A stretch of DNA of 35,610 bases from Gemmatimonadota bacterium (GTDB lineage Bacteria; Gemmatimonadota; Gemmatimonadetes; Gemmatimonadales; Gemmatimonadaceae): contig JAJPIS010000113.1 of assembly GCA_021324635.1 (NCBI GenBank), positions 1 through 35,610 of the forward strand, read 5' to 3'. A program made the position numbers and the translations under genes. Below the pieces are notes generated by a model, which saw only the letters and a list, made by a program, of their open reading frames with translations, was not told the DNA's origin and did not search any database. The first letter of the stretch is position 1. Each line of letters starts with the position of its first letter. Positions 21,558-28,401 of the stretch are shown piece after piece.

Positions 21558-21690
21558 TCAGTAGAGGTACGGCCCCTTGTAGACAAAGGCGGTGTCAAAG
21601 ACCCAGTGCACCCCGGACCACTCTCCGATCCGGATGTTGTTCGCGACAGCGTATCGCGGACCGACTTTCAGGACATACGTCTCGGTTGCC
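21558..21690 (-). other. Possible gene fragment, C-terminal 44 codons
   Basis: On the minus strand, an open stretch ends at TAG/TGA-free codons up to a stop at 21558 and reads RYAVANNIRIGEWSGVHWVF then KGPYLY. Its amino-acid mix is protein-like, but the upstream part of the frame is the reverse of the integrase remnant and is not plausible. It may be the truncated tail of a gene destroyed when the island inserted or decayed. No family is recognised. Confidence 0.3.
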
Positions 21691-21695
21691 AGCCT

Positions 21696-22363
21696 ATGAG
21701 CCCGTTCAAGAACCGATATCTCTACTGGGTGGGTGCCTCGCGCGGACCGCCGGCGCGTCCGGGTCTCGTGCGGCACGGGAGACAAGAAGACGGCCAACGC
21801 GATCTCGCGTATGGTGTCGGACCTGAGAGCGCGGGCGCGCACCGACATTCTCGACGCGGCCGTGAAGGGCGAACTGCAGCTGATCGACGTGTTCGCCGAT
21901 TACCGGACCGACGCCACCGTCTCGAGCAGCGCCGCCTCGCTGGACGACTCGGACCTCTCTCCGCTCGTCGACGAGTGGAACGGCGCCGGCAACCCCAAGT
22001 ACTTGGCGCAGGTCCGGCGGTTCATCCCAGAGGGGGAGTCCTTCCCTGCCTCGAAGTTCCCGCCGCGAGATCTCCCGGTTTCTTGCGGAACTCACTGACG
22101 CCAAGTCGGAGGGGCAGACGGACGAGAAAGGCGAGCCCAAGCCGCCGCGGCCGGCCAGCGCAGCGACGAAGAACCGGTATCGGTCGGCGCTCTCGCTCAT
22201 GCAGCTCCAGCGAGGGTGTGACCACCAGTGGCTTAAGAACCAACTCGGCCACGCGCCACAGTCGACGCTGATCTACACGACATACGGACTCTACATTAAG
22301 GCTGCGAAGCTGACCGCCCAACAGGCCGCACGGCAGGTGTCTAGCACAACGCGCCGGGGTTAG
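21696..22363 (+). pseudogene. Degenerate tyrosine recombinase (phage-type integrase)
   Basis: Three fragments in successive frames make a broken integrase. Frame three from ATG 21696 gives MSPFKNRYLYW. Frame one gives RRRVRVSCGTGDKKTAN and a core-binding region through ELQLIDVFADYR to about 22068. Frame two then gives SRFLAELTDAKSE and ATKNRYRSALSLM, fused directly to WLKNQLGHAPQSTLIYTTYG, ending with TAG at 22361. The last part has the LGH...Y box with the catalytic tyrosine. The segment that carries the catalytic Arg, Lys and the HxxR box is missing. Two frame changes and one internal deletion mean it cannot work. Confidence 0.85.
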
Positions 22364-22378
22364 ACTCAGCGCCCGTTC

Positions 22379-22879
22379 CTACTTTCGTGCCCGCCTGACC
22401 TTCTTCTTCCGCCGCGCAGCACGACCAGGAACGTTTTCTGGCGCAGCAGCGGTCCGCGGCTCGCGTTCGATAAGCTCCTGCATGTTGGACGGGTTTACCC
22501 AGAAAGGGCCGAACCGTCCTCGCATGGTCAGATTTGCTACCGCTTCCCGCGCGAACGGCATCAACGTGACCGGCGCCACATGCTGTGCGTAGTCCAGCGG
22601 CGTCATGTTCTCAGCGCCAGCGACCGCCGACACAATCATTGTGACACGCACGCGAAAATCATACAGCGGATTCCCTGTGGGAACGGACGCGATCGTGAGG
22701 CGGGTAAGCGCTGTCCGCTCGTCCGGCGTTGAGCCGACTTCTACCTCAGTCGTCACTGATCCGGGCGGATGAGGCGTGTTCGGTGGAAGAGTTAGGGCGT
22801 TCTCTCGATGGCGAAAACTCGCCTCCTCAAGGAATATCTGGGCAATCTGTAGCCCAGGCTCACGGCGCGGGTCTGTCAC
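22379..22879 (-). CDS. SecB-like chaperone of a toxin-antitoxin-chaperone (TAC) module
   Basis: Cytoplasmic chaperone of 166 residues. It has the SecB pattern: QIAQIFLEEASFRH near residue 11, long paired strands including YDFRVRVTMIVSAVAGAE (73-90), then DYAQHVAPVTLMPFAREAV and NLTMRGRFGPFWVNPSNM (117-134), which equals the conserved SecB helix and the proline-containing end segment. In TAC systems a SecB-like protein protects an unstable antitoxin from aggregation and proteolysis so that it can neutralise the toxin (known for Mycobacterium tuberculosis Rv1957). The tail (residues 150-166) is strongly basic, unlike the usual SecB C-terminus. It starts at GTG, and that GTGA overlaps the antitoxin stop. 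Confidence 0.88.
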   Translation of the reverse strand: MTDPRREPGLQIAQIFLEEASFRHRENALTLPPNTPHPPGSVTTEVEVGSTPDERTALTRLTIASVPTGNPLYDFRVRVTMIVSAVAGAENMTPLDYAQHVAPVTLMPFAREAVANLTMRGRFGPFWVNPSNMQELIEREPRTAAAPENVPGRAARRKKKVRRARK

Positions 22880-23517
22880 GCTGCCCTCGCAAGCTTCGTG
22901 GGCAACGACTCAACCGGGATTGTTGAAGGGGTATCCACCGGAGGAGACTGTGTTACCGCAGGCTTTGTGTGAAGTAGCATGCGGTCAAGGTCGATGCGAA
23001 GCATGTCCTCTGTGATAGTACCGTACTTCACAGATAATGAAGTATTGAGTACGCGATTCAGGCCTTGCTGCAGGACGACCTCGTAGAGGCGAATATTCCC
23101 GAGTTTGATGTCCCGCATCTTGGGCAGCGTAACGGACGTCGCGCCCGTCCAGATCACCGTGTTAGCGTCGAACGAGAAAGTCTGTGTATAGGTCGCATCC
23201 ACCGTGAGTGCAGCGCGATTGCTTGCCGGCCGCTTTGGGGCCACCTGAATTCGCACATCCATATCGAGCGCGTTCAGGAACCGCTCAAGCCGATCCATGC
23301 TGAACCGCCCAAGCCGCCCGCGCGTCAGGTCCGACACGTCTGGCTGAGCGATGCCTAACACCACAGCGGCCTGAGATTGGTTCATCCCTCGAGCCGCCAG
23401 GATGCAACGAATGGCGCGCGCCAGCTCCGCCTTCGCGAGGCGCAGGTCGGCATCCGGCCGCCCGGCATCTTCGAAGACGTTGCCGCTACTTGTGGAGACC
23501 AGTTCGTCGTCGCTCAT
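22876..23517 (-). CDS. higA: HigA-like antitoxin with long C-terminal extension
   Basis: Predicted DNA-binding antitoxin of 213 residues. Residues ~33-90 form a helix-turn-helix of the XRE/HTH_37 type: AIRCILAARGMNQSQAAVVL, then LGIAQPDVSDLTRGRLGRFS, then MDRLERFLNALDMDVRIQV. HigA proteins are normally about 90-150 residues. Here residues ~100-213 form an extra region rich in Thr, Val and Leu with strand-like patterns, ending in a Pro/Ser/Thr-rich stretch. In TAC antitoxins a C-terminal chaperone addiction (ChAD) segment recruits the SecB-like partner, and this extension may play that part. It overlaps the toxin stop (ATGA) and the chaperone start (GTGA), so the three are one operon. Confidence 0.88.
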   Translation of the reverse strand: MSDDELVSTSSGNVFEDAGRPDADLRLAKAELARAIRCILAARGMNQSQAAVVLGIAQPDVSDLTRGRLGRFSMDRLERFLNALDMDVRIQVAPKRPASNRAALTVDATYTQTFSFDANTVIWTGATSVTLPKMRDIKLGNIRLYEVVLQQGLNRVLNTSLSVKYGTITEDMLRIDLDRMLLHTKPAVTQSPPVDTPSTIPVESLPTKLARAA

Positions 23518-23909
23518 TGCTTCTCCTGCTTCGGATACTTACTAGCGTGGTGACCCTGTGCGGCACGCCACCTAGTCGAGATACGGTTGAGTACCTCTCG
23601 CGGCGTCGCGACACCAGATTTCGACTTCTTCATGAACACGTCCAGCAAGTACACACACTCTGGAAACGCGACAGAGTAGGCCGCGCGGTATGTGTCCCCC
23701 GCAAAATTCTCCGAGAGCTTCATGATCTCACGGGGTAATCCCTCCCCGTAGATGCGGGACCCTTGCGGTGTGTCCCCGTACTGCGCGTCCAGTAATGCCA
23801 TGCCAAACACGTCAGCGACGTCGTCAGGCAGCGCGCGGAGGGCTTTCTGGCTCGATCCGATGAAATGGAGGGGCTTGCGGGCAGGACGATCCACGTCGTA
23901 CCATAGCAA
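23514..23909 (-). CDS. higB: HigB-like toxin (phage Gp49-like / RelE superfamily)
   Basis: Toxin of 131 residues from the TTG at 23909, or 126 from the GTG at 23894. It matches the Gp49-like (PF05973) group of RelE-fold mRNA interferases: KPLHFIGSSQKALRALPDDV near the start, FGMALLDAQYG, GDTYRAAYSVAF in the central strand, and the typical end VFMKKSKSGVATPREVLNRI. These toxins cleave mRNA at the ribosome and are held inactive by HigA. No start codon has a strong ribosome-binding site, and the TTG lies within a palindrome. It is the first gene of the TAC operon. Confidence 0.88.
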   Translation of the reverse strand: MLWYDVDRPARKPLHFIGSSQKALRALPDDVADVFGMALLDAQYGDTPQGSRIYGEGLPREIMKLSENFAGDTYRAAYSVAFPECVYLLDVFMKKSKSGVATPREVLNRISTRWRAAQGHHASKYPKQEKQ

Positions 23910-23920
23910 CTCTGCTATGG
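23901..23920. promoter_or_regulatory. Palindromic operator candidate of the TAC operon
   Basis: CCATAGCA (23901-23908) and TGCTATGG (23913-23920) are perfect inverted repeats with a 4-base spacer, covering the TTG start of the toxin. On the minus strand TATATT lies at 23928-23933, which could be a -10 element; no good -35 is seen. HigA-type antitoxins normally repress their own operon through such palindromes. Confidence 0.65.
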
Positions 23921-23961
23921 ACTAGCAATATAGTGCCTTGTCGGATTCCCGTCTGCCCCCG

Positions 23962-23979
23962 CCCCCCGATCTGGGGGGG
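23962..23979. other. GC-rich hairpin upstream of the TAC operon
   Basis: A run of six C (23962-23967) faces a run of seven G (23973-23979) across GATCT and can fold into a short strong hairpin. No T run follows on either strand, so it is not a typical terminator. It lies between the tRNA-Leu end and the TAC promoter region. Confidence 0.4.
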
Positions 23980-24000
23980 TACTACCGGTCCCGGCGGCAA

Positions 24001-24049
24001 TGGTCATACTTCTGGTCATACCGCGGCGCGATCTCACACGAGGTGAGAT
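24001..24049. repeat. Direct repeat plus hairpin next to the tRNA-Leu 3' end
   Basis: TGGTCATAC occurs at 24001-24009 and again at 24013-24021. Ten bases later ATCTCAC (24031-24037) and GTGAGAT (24043-24049) form a 7-bp stem. The stretch lies 12-60 bp from the 3' end of the tRNA-Leu gene, where an integrated element would have its attachment or arm-type sites. It could also be the tRNA's 3' processing or termination region. Confidence 0.4.
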
Positions 24050-24061
24050 GGCCTAACTCTA

Positions 24062-24147
24062 TGCCGGGGGCGGGGATCGAACCCGCACCAGGGTTGCCCC
24101 TGAAGGGATTTTAAGTCCCTCGCGTCTACCCGTTTCGCCACCCCGGC
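24062..24147 (-). tRNA. tRNA-Leu (anticodon TAA)
   Basis: Complete 86-nt class II tRNA. Acceptor GCCGGGG pairs with CCCCGGC, followed by discriminator A (24062). The anticodon stem AGGGA/TCCCT encloses CTTAAAA, giving anticodon TAA. A long variable arm (CAGGGGCAACCCTG) and T arm GCGGG-TTCGATC-CCCGC are present. The CCA end is not encoded. Its 3' end borders the island to the left. Confidence 0.95.
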
Positions 24148-24210
24148 CGAGTGACAGTATACGCCGGCGCACGCCGACGGGGCGAGCGGGGGCATCGCGC
24201 GAGACACGGC

Positions 24211-24270
24211 GCATGGCGTCGCGCATGGCGTCGCGCATGGCGCCGTGCCTGGCGGTCCGCATGGCGTTGG
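24211..24270. repeat. Five degenerate 12-bp tandem repeats between the tRNA genes
   Basis: GCATGGCGTCGC is found twice perfectly (24211-24222, 24223-24234), followed by three diverged units of the same length starting at 24235, 24247 and 24259. The unit contains GCATGGCG. The stretch has no gene. It is probably a product of replication slippage. Confidence 0.7.
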
Positions 24271-24310
24271 AAAGGCGCGCCGCTCTCAATGCACGGCGCG
24301 CCCGAACGAG

Positions 24311-24342
24311 AAAAAAATCCCTGGCCCATGAAGGACCAGGGA
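24311..24342 (-). terminator. Intrinsic terminator of the tRNA-Gly transcript
   Basis: On the minus strand TCCCTGGTCC and GGGCCAGGGA form a 10-bp stem (one G-T pair) with loop TTCAT, followed at once by seven T residues (A run 24311-24317 on the plus strand). It begins 9 bases after the tRNA-Gly 3' end. This is a textbook Rho-independent terminator. Confidence 0.92.
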
Positions 24343-24350
24343 GTGCGGAG

Positions 24351-24423
24351 AGCGGGAAACGGGACTCGAACCCGCGACCCCAACCTTGGCAAGGTTGTGC
24401 TCTACCAACTGAGCTATTCCCGC
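24351..24423 (-). tRNA. tRNA-Gly (anticodon GCC)
   Basis: Complete 73-nt tRNA. Acceptor GCGGGAA pairs with TTCCCGC, with discriminator T at 24351. D arm GCTC-AGTTGGTA-GAGC, anticodon stem CAACC/GGTTG around TTGCCAA (anticodon GCC), and T arm GCGGG-TTCGAGT-CCCGT are all present. CCA is not encoded. Confidence 0.96.
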
Positions 24424-24523
24424 GGCTGTTCGACCTGCAATTCGACCTGCAAGATAGTGGCGGCGCGGGAACGGGACCAGAGGCGCCGATCGACCTGCGA
24501 CCGGGCCGGGACCGGGGCGACGA

Positions 24524-26365
24524 TCAGGGCGTCACGCCGAGCGCGTGCACGGCGTACCAGACGGCGTACGCGAGGAGCCCGGAGAGCGACGCGTCGCCGC
24601 CGTTGCCGATCGCCCGACCCTCGCCGTCGACCCGCTCCGCCGCAAGCCCATGATCCAGCGGCGCCCGCCGCAACCAGGCGAGCGCCGCGCCCGCGTCCGG
24701 CCCCACCAACCGCGCACACTCCCGCGCCAGCGACCGGTCCTCGCCACCCCCGGCCAACGCCTTCACCGTCCGGCGATACACCGAGTCCTGCCGGTCCAAG
24801 GTCTCGTACAACGGCAGCCAGAGGACCGAGGCCTCCGCGTCGTCCACCCGGTCGACCCCGCCCTGGAGATCGGCGGCCGTCGCCAATCCCGCCTTCCCGT
24901 CCCGGTCGACGGTGAAATGCCGCATCATCGCCGCCCGCACCGCGCTCGGATCCTCCACCTCCTTGGCCGTCTCGGCGTCCAATGTCCGCCGGAACACGTC
25001 GAGCGCCAACGCCGCCACGGCGTTCCCATGCAGCGTGAACGGCAGCGGCACCGGCGCCCCGGACGGGTACACTTCGCTCGCGTACAGCGGCACCTCCCGG
25101 TGCCGGCGCGCCGCCAGATCGTCGGCGCTCGCGTACAACGTGTCGGCGAGCACGGGCTCCTCCACGATCTGGTCGTCCCCCGTCTCCCGGATGTAGCGCT
25201 CGGCCGCCCACGCGAACGCCGCCACGCCCTCGAGCGAGAACCCGGGCTCGAACAGCGCCCCGTCCAGATAATGCACCCCGCTCCCCGGCGCGTCCCCGTG
25301 CACCTCGCACGCCCGAAGGATCAGCTCGCGCGCCAACCCGGTATCGGCCAACTGCACCGCCGGCACCGCCCACGTGAGCGCCTCCCAATCCCGCACCGTC
25401 ATCCCCCGACCGTTCCACGGCGCACGCGACCGCACGAGATAGAACCGCGCATCGTCGATCGCCCGGCCGGTCGCGTAGAAGTACGCGAACAGCAGGTTCC
25501 GGTTCACGAGCCGGTCGAGCCCAGGCGTCCCGGTCGTCTGCTCCAGCGAGCGCAGGGCATCGCGCGTCGCCCCGAGCAGCGCCCGCCACCCGCGACGCCG
25601 CATCGCGAGGACCGCCGCGCCCGCCCCGTCCCGCTCGGGCGCCGCCGCGAGATAGAAGGCGGCATGCACCGTCGCCCCCGCCGACACCACCTGCTCCTGC
25701 CGCACCGTGAAGCGCGCCGCCGCCCCCGACGCCCCGGTCAACCCGCCGTCCGCCGGCTCGAAGGTCACCAGGGTGTCGTCGTGCACCCCCAACGCCAGCG
25801 CAGCCGTGCCGGGCAGCCCCGTCCCGTCCATGAGGACCGTGCCCGCCGGGCCTGGCGCCACCCGGTGCACGTCCGCGAACGGGCGCGCCGATCGCACCCG
25901 AAGCTGCCGGTGACCCAGCGCGCCGAGCATCGCGATCCCCACCCGCGCGTCACGCTCGGTGCGGTTCTCCACCGATAGCACGTACACCGCCCCGGGCACG
26001 TCGGCGTCCCGGCCGACCGGCGCAAAGATCGTCCCGCGCACGACGTACCGGCCGCCCTCGAGCGCACACGTGAACGTCGGCATCCACTCGAGCGCCTGCT
26101 CCCAGGCGATCCCCGCATCGGCCAGCACACACACGCGCCCGTCGATCTCGATCGCCGGCCGCAGGAGCGCCGTCCCCTCGCCGCCCTCCAGGAACTCCGG
26201 CCCGCCGGCGAACTCGATCGCCGACCGTGCCCCGCGGTGCATGACGCCGACGGCGTGGATCGCCCCGTCGGCCGGGTGAATGCAGGGCACGCTGAGCCAA
26301 TGGTTCCCGGTGAGTTGCCAGGCGACCGGTGGCACCGGCGCGGTACGCTCGGGGTACTCCGTCAC
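24524..26365 (-). CDS. Six-hairpin glycosidase-like protein
   Basis: Probable cytoplasmic carbohydrate-active protein of 613 residues, starting at a GTG (26365) with only a weak ribosome-binding site and no signal peptide. The N-terminal ~270 residues are beta-rich (a sandwich domain of the type that precedes glycoside hydrolase barrels, with VYVLSVENRTERDARVGI). The rest is helical with (alpha/alpha)6-barrel features: NRNLLFAYFYATGRAIDD, WNGRGMTVRDWEALTWAVPA, LDGALFEPGFSLEGVAAFAW, YIRETGDDQIVEEPVLADTL. Acidic residues in RDWEA and in the GDDQI region could be catalytic. The exact GH family and sugar cannot be named from sequence alone. It lies 100 bp upstream of tRNA-Gly on the same strand and is divergent from a membrane protein gene. 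Confidence 0.65.
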   Translation of the reverse strand: MTEYPERTAPVPPVAWQLTGNHWLSVPCIHPADGAIHAVGVMHRGARSAIEFAGGPEFLEGGEGTALLRPAIEIDGRVCVLADAGIAWEQALEWMPTFTCALEGGRYVVRGTIFAPVGRDADVPGAVYVLSVENRTERDARVGIAMLGALGHRQLRVRSARPFADVHRVAPGPAGTVLMDGTGLPGTAALALGVHDDTLVTFEPADGGLTGASGAAARFTVRQEQVVSAGATVHAAFYLAAAPERDGAGAAVLAMRRRGWRALLGATRDALRSLEQTTGTPGLDRLVNRNLLFAYFYATGRAIDDARFYLVRSRAPWNGRGMTVRDWEALTWAVPAVQLADTGLARELILRACEVHGDAPGSGVHYLDGALFEPGFSLEGVAAFAWAAERYIRETGDDQIVEEPVLADTLYASADDLAARRHREVPLYASEVYPSGAPVPLPFTLHGNAVAALALDVFRRTLDAETAKEVEDPSAVRAAMMRHFTVDRDGKAGLATAADLQGGVDRVDDAEASVLWLPLYETLDRQDSVYRRTVKALAGGGEDRSLARECARLVGPDAGAALAWLRRAPLDHGLAAERVDGEGRAIGNGGDASLSGLLAYAVWYAVHALGVTP

Positions 26366-26640
26366 ACCGCCGTCCAGCCCCGGCGGCGCTCCGTCGGCCG
26401 TTGTGTTAGCATTTGTCGCGGAAGATCGCCTGCCCCATACGGTTTATCCACTCCGATGTCTCCGATTTTCGACGCCGACCTGGCGCGTCCGGCAGTCGCT
26501 CGACCGGCCGCCACTCGGACCGCTGCCGCCGCCCGCGACGGGTCCCATCCCCGCATTCACCCCCGCCCTCTCCACGCCAGCGCGGCGCTCGGAGGGCGCG
26601 CCTGAGCGCTCGACACGCCGGGACACGGGCCGGCGAGCCC

Positions 26641-28401
26641 GTGCGTCGAGACCGACAGCCCGCGTCCGACCGGCGGGCGGCGATCGGACCGCGGCCCCGC
26701 ATCCCGATCACTCTCGCCCTCCTCGCGTGCCTCACGCTCCTTGCGCTCCGAGCCGGCACGGCCGGGGCGCAGGCCGTGGGGGCGATCGATGACGAAGCGA
26801 TCACGCTGCCGGGCGGGGTCGTTCGGCTGAGCGTCGCCGAATCGGATACGCGCTACGGGGCGCGCTATGGGACCGGTGGGCTCCGTCCGCTCGGATCGGA
26901 TCTGACGTTCGACTCGCTCGGGGCCCGGGAGCTGCCGATCCTCGCGCCGCTCCAGAGCGCCCTCCGCGCCCTGACGCAGGATCCGACGCTCGGGGTCTCG
27001 CTCGGCGCCACCCACGTCACGTCGAGCGTGCGGATCGCGGTCACCCCGGTCGGCCTCGACATCGGCATCGCGCGCTGGCTCGAGCTCCACGCGGTCGTGC
27101 CGATCGTCCGGACGCACAACGAGATCCTGTTCAACCCCAACCCCGGCGGCACCACCGGCAATGTCGGCATCAACCCGGCCCTCGCGTTCGGTGCCACACG
27201 CGCGATCGACACGGCCCTGTTCGGACAGTTCTCGGCCGCCGGCGCCAGCCTCCAGAGTGCCCTCGCCGCCTGCCGCGCCAACCCCGGCGCTCACTCGTAC
27301 TGCGGCAGCCTCGATGCCCAGAGCGCGGCCGCGACCGCGCTACTCGCGCAGTCCAGCGCCTTCGCGTCCAACCTCGCCCGCGTATACGGCGGCGGTGGCC
27401 GCGCCCCGGCGCTCATCGTCCCCACCGACGGCTCCCCCGTCCTGGCCGCGATCGCGCAGCGGATCCAGGGGCTCGCGGCGTCGTACGCACACTTCGACTC
27501 ACTCACCGGCGGACCCGGGATCACCGGCCCGGGGCCGATCGGCGCCCCGCCGATCGGGCTCGCCGACGCCCAGGCGCTGATCACGTCCGACGCTCTCGGG
27601 CTCCGCTACGACTCGCTCCACTCCGTCGACCTCGCCGGGCTCGGCGACATCGAGCTCGGCGCGACGGCGCTCCTGCTCGACTCCTTCCACGGACGCGACA
27701 GCGCGCGCTTCCACCCGCACGGCTTCAACTATCGGCTCGCCCTCACGGGCCTCTTCCGCCTGGGCACCGGCACGCCCACCTCACCCGACGCGCTCGTCGG
27801 CGTCGGGACCGGCACCGGCACCAACGCCGTCGAGGTGCACGTGGCGACCGACGTCCTGATCGGGCGCCACTTCTGGACGTCCATCATCGCCCGCGGCACG
27901 CAGCCGCTCTACGACCAGGTGACGGCGCGCATCCCGCTCGGACTCGGCAACGCGTTCGCGCCGTACTTCACCCGACAGACGGTCGGCCGTCAGCTCGGGC
28001 GCCTCATCGATGTCGAGCTCGACCCCCGCTACGCCCTCAACGACTACGTCGGGCTCGTCGCCCAGTACCGCTATCGCCGGAAGGATGCCGACCAGTACAC
28101 GGGCACGTTCTCACTCGACTCGGCCGCGACGGGCTTCGGGCCGGTGACGCTCGACGCACGCCTCCTCGGCGCCGGCACGGCCACGACCGAGCAGCGCTGG
28201 GGCGTCGGCCTGACGTTCTCCACGCTCGCGGGCGCCGCCCGGCACCGCTCGCGGATCCCGTTCGACGTCTCCTATCTGCACTATCAGACGCTGACCGGAT
28301 CGGCCGGCAGCTACGCCGTGCTCCCCCGGATCGGGTTCGACGAGATTCAACTGCGCCTGTATCTCCGGCTGCTGGGGCACGGCGGCGCGTTCAAGCGGTG
28401 A
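26641..28401 (+). CDS. Predicted outer-membrane beta-barrel protein, family not recognised
   Basis: Predicted exported protein of 586 residues. The GTG at 26641 is chosen because it gives a signal peptide (basic residues, then hydrophobic ITLALLACLTLLALRAG, then AGAQAVG). An ATG at 26413 would add 76 residues of low-quality Arg/Pro-rich sequence. The mature part alternates polar and hydrophobic residues in strand-like runs (for example ELHAVVPIVRTHNEILF near the middle, and YVGLVAQYRYRRKDADQY, FDEIQLRLYLRLLG near the end), consistent with a beta-barrel. No domain is recognised. Its 3' end overlaps the end of recN (28391-28401) tail to tail. Confidence 0.6.
   Translation: MRRDRQPASDRRAAIGPRPRIPITLALLACLTLLALRAGTAGAQAVGAIDDEAITLPGGVVRLSVAESDTRYGARYGTGGLRPLGSDLTFDSLGARELPILAPLQSALRALTQDPTLGVSLGATHVTSSVRIAVTPVGLDIGIARWLELHAVVPIVRTHNEILFNPNPGGTTGNVGINPALAFGATRAIDTALFGQFSAAGASLQSALAACRANPGAHSYCGSLDAQSAAATALLAQSSAFASNLARVYGGGGRAPALIVPTDGSPVLAAIAQRIQGLAASYAHFDSLTGGPGITGPGPIGAPPIGLADAQALITSDALGLRYDSLHSVDLAGLGDIELGATALLLDSFHGRDSARFHPHGFNYRLALTGLFRLGTGTPTSPDALVGVGTGTGTNAVEVHVATDVLIGRHFWTSIIARGTQPLYDQVTARIPLGLGNAFAPYFTRQTVGRQLGRLIDVELDPRYALNDYVGLVAQYRYRRKDADQYTGTFSLDSAATGFGPVTLDARLLGAGTATTEQRWGVGLTFSTLAGAARHRSRIPFDVSYLHYQTLTGSAGSYAVLPRIGFDEIQLRLYLRLLGHGGAFKR

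Noticed and set aside
24211-24270. Possible CRISPR array
   Set aside because: The units are contiguous 12-bp tandem repeats with no spacers and no cas genes nearby.
26456-26605. 49-codon open frame (MSPIFDADLARP...) upstream of the outer-membrane protein gene
   Set aside because: It has no clear ribosome-binding site or family and becomes Pro/Arg/Ala-rich. It is probably part of the leader.
26413-26640. Longer start for the outer-membrane protein gene at ATG 26413
   Set aside because: The extra residues are Arg/Pro-rich and would bury the signal peptide 90 residues inside the protein.
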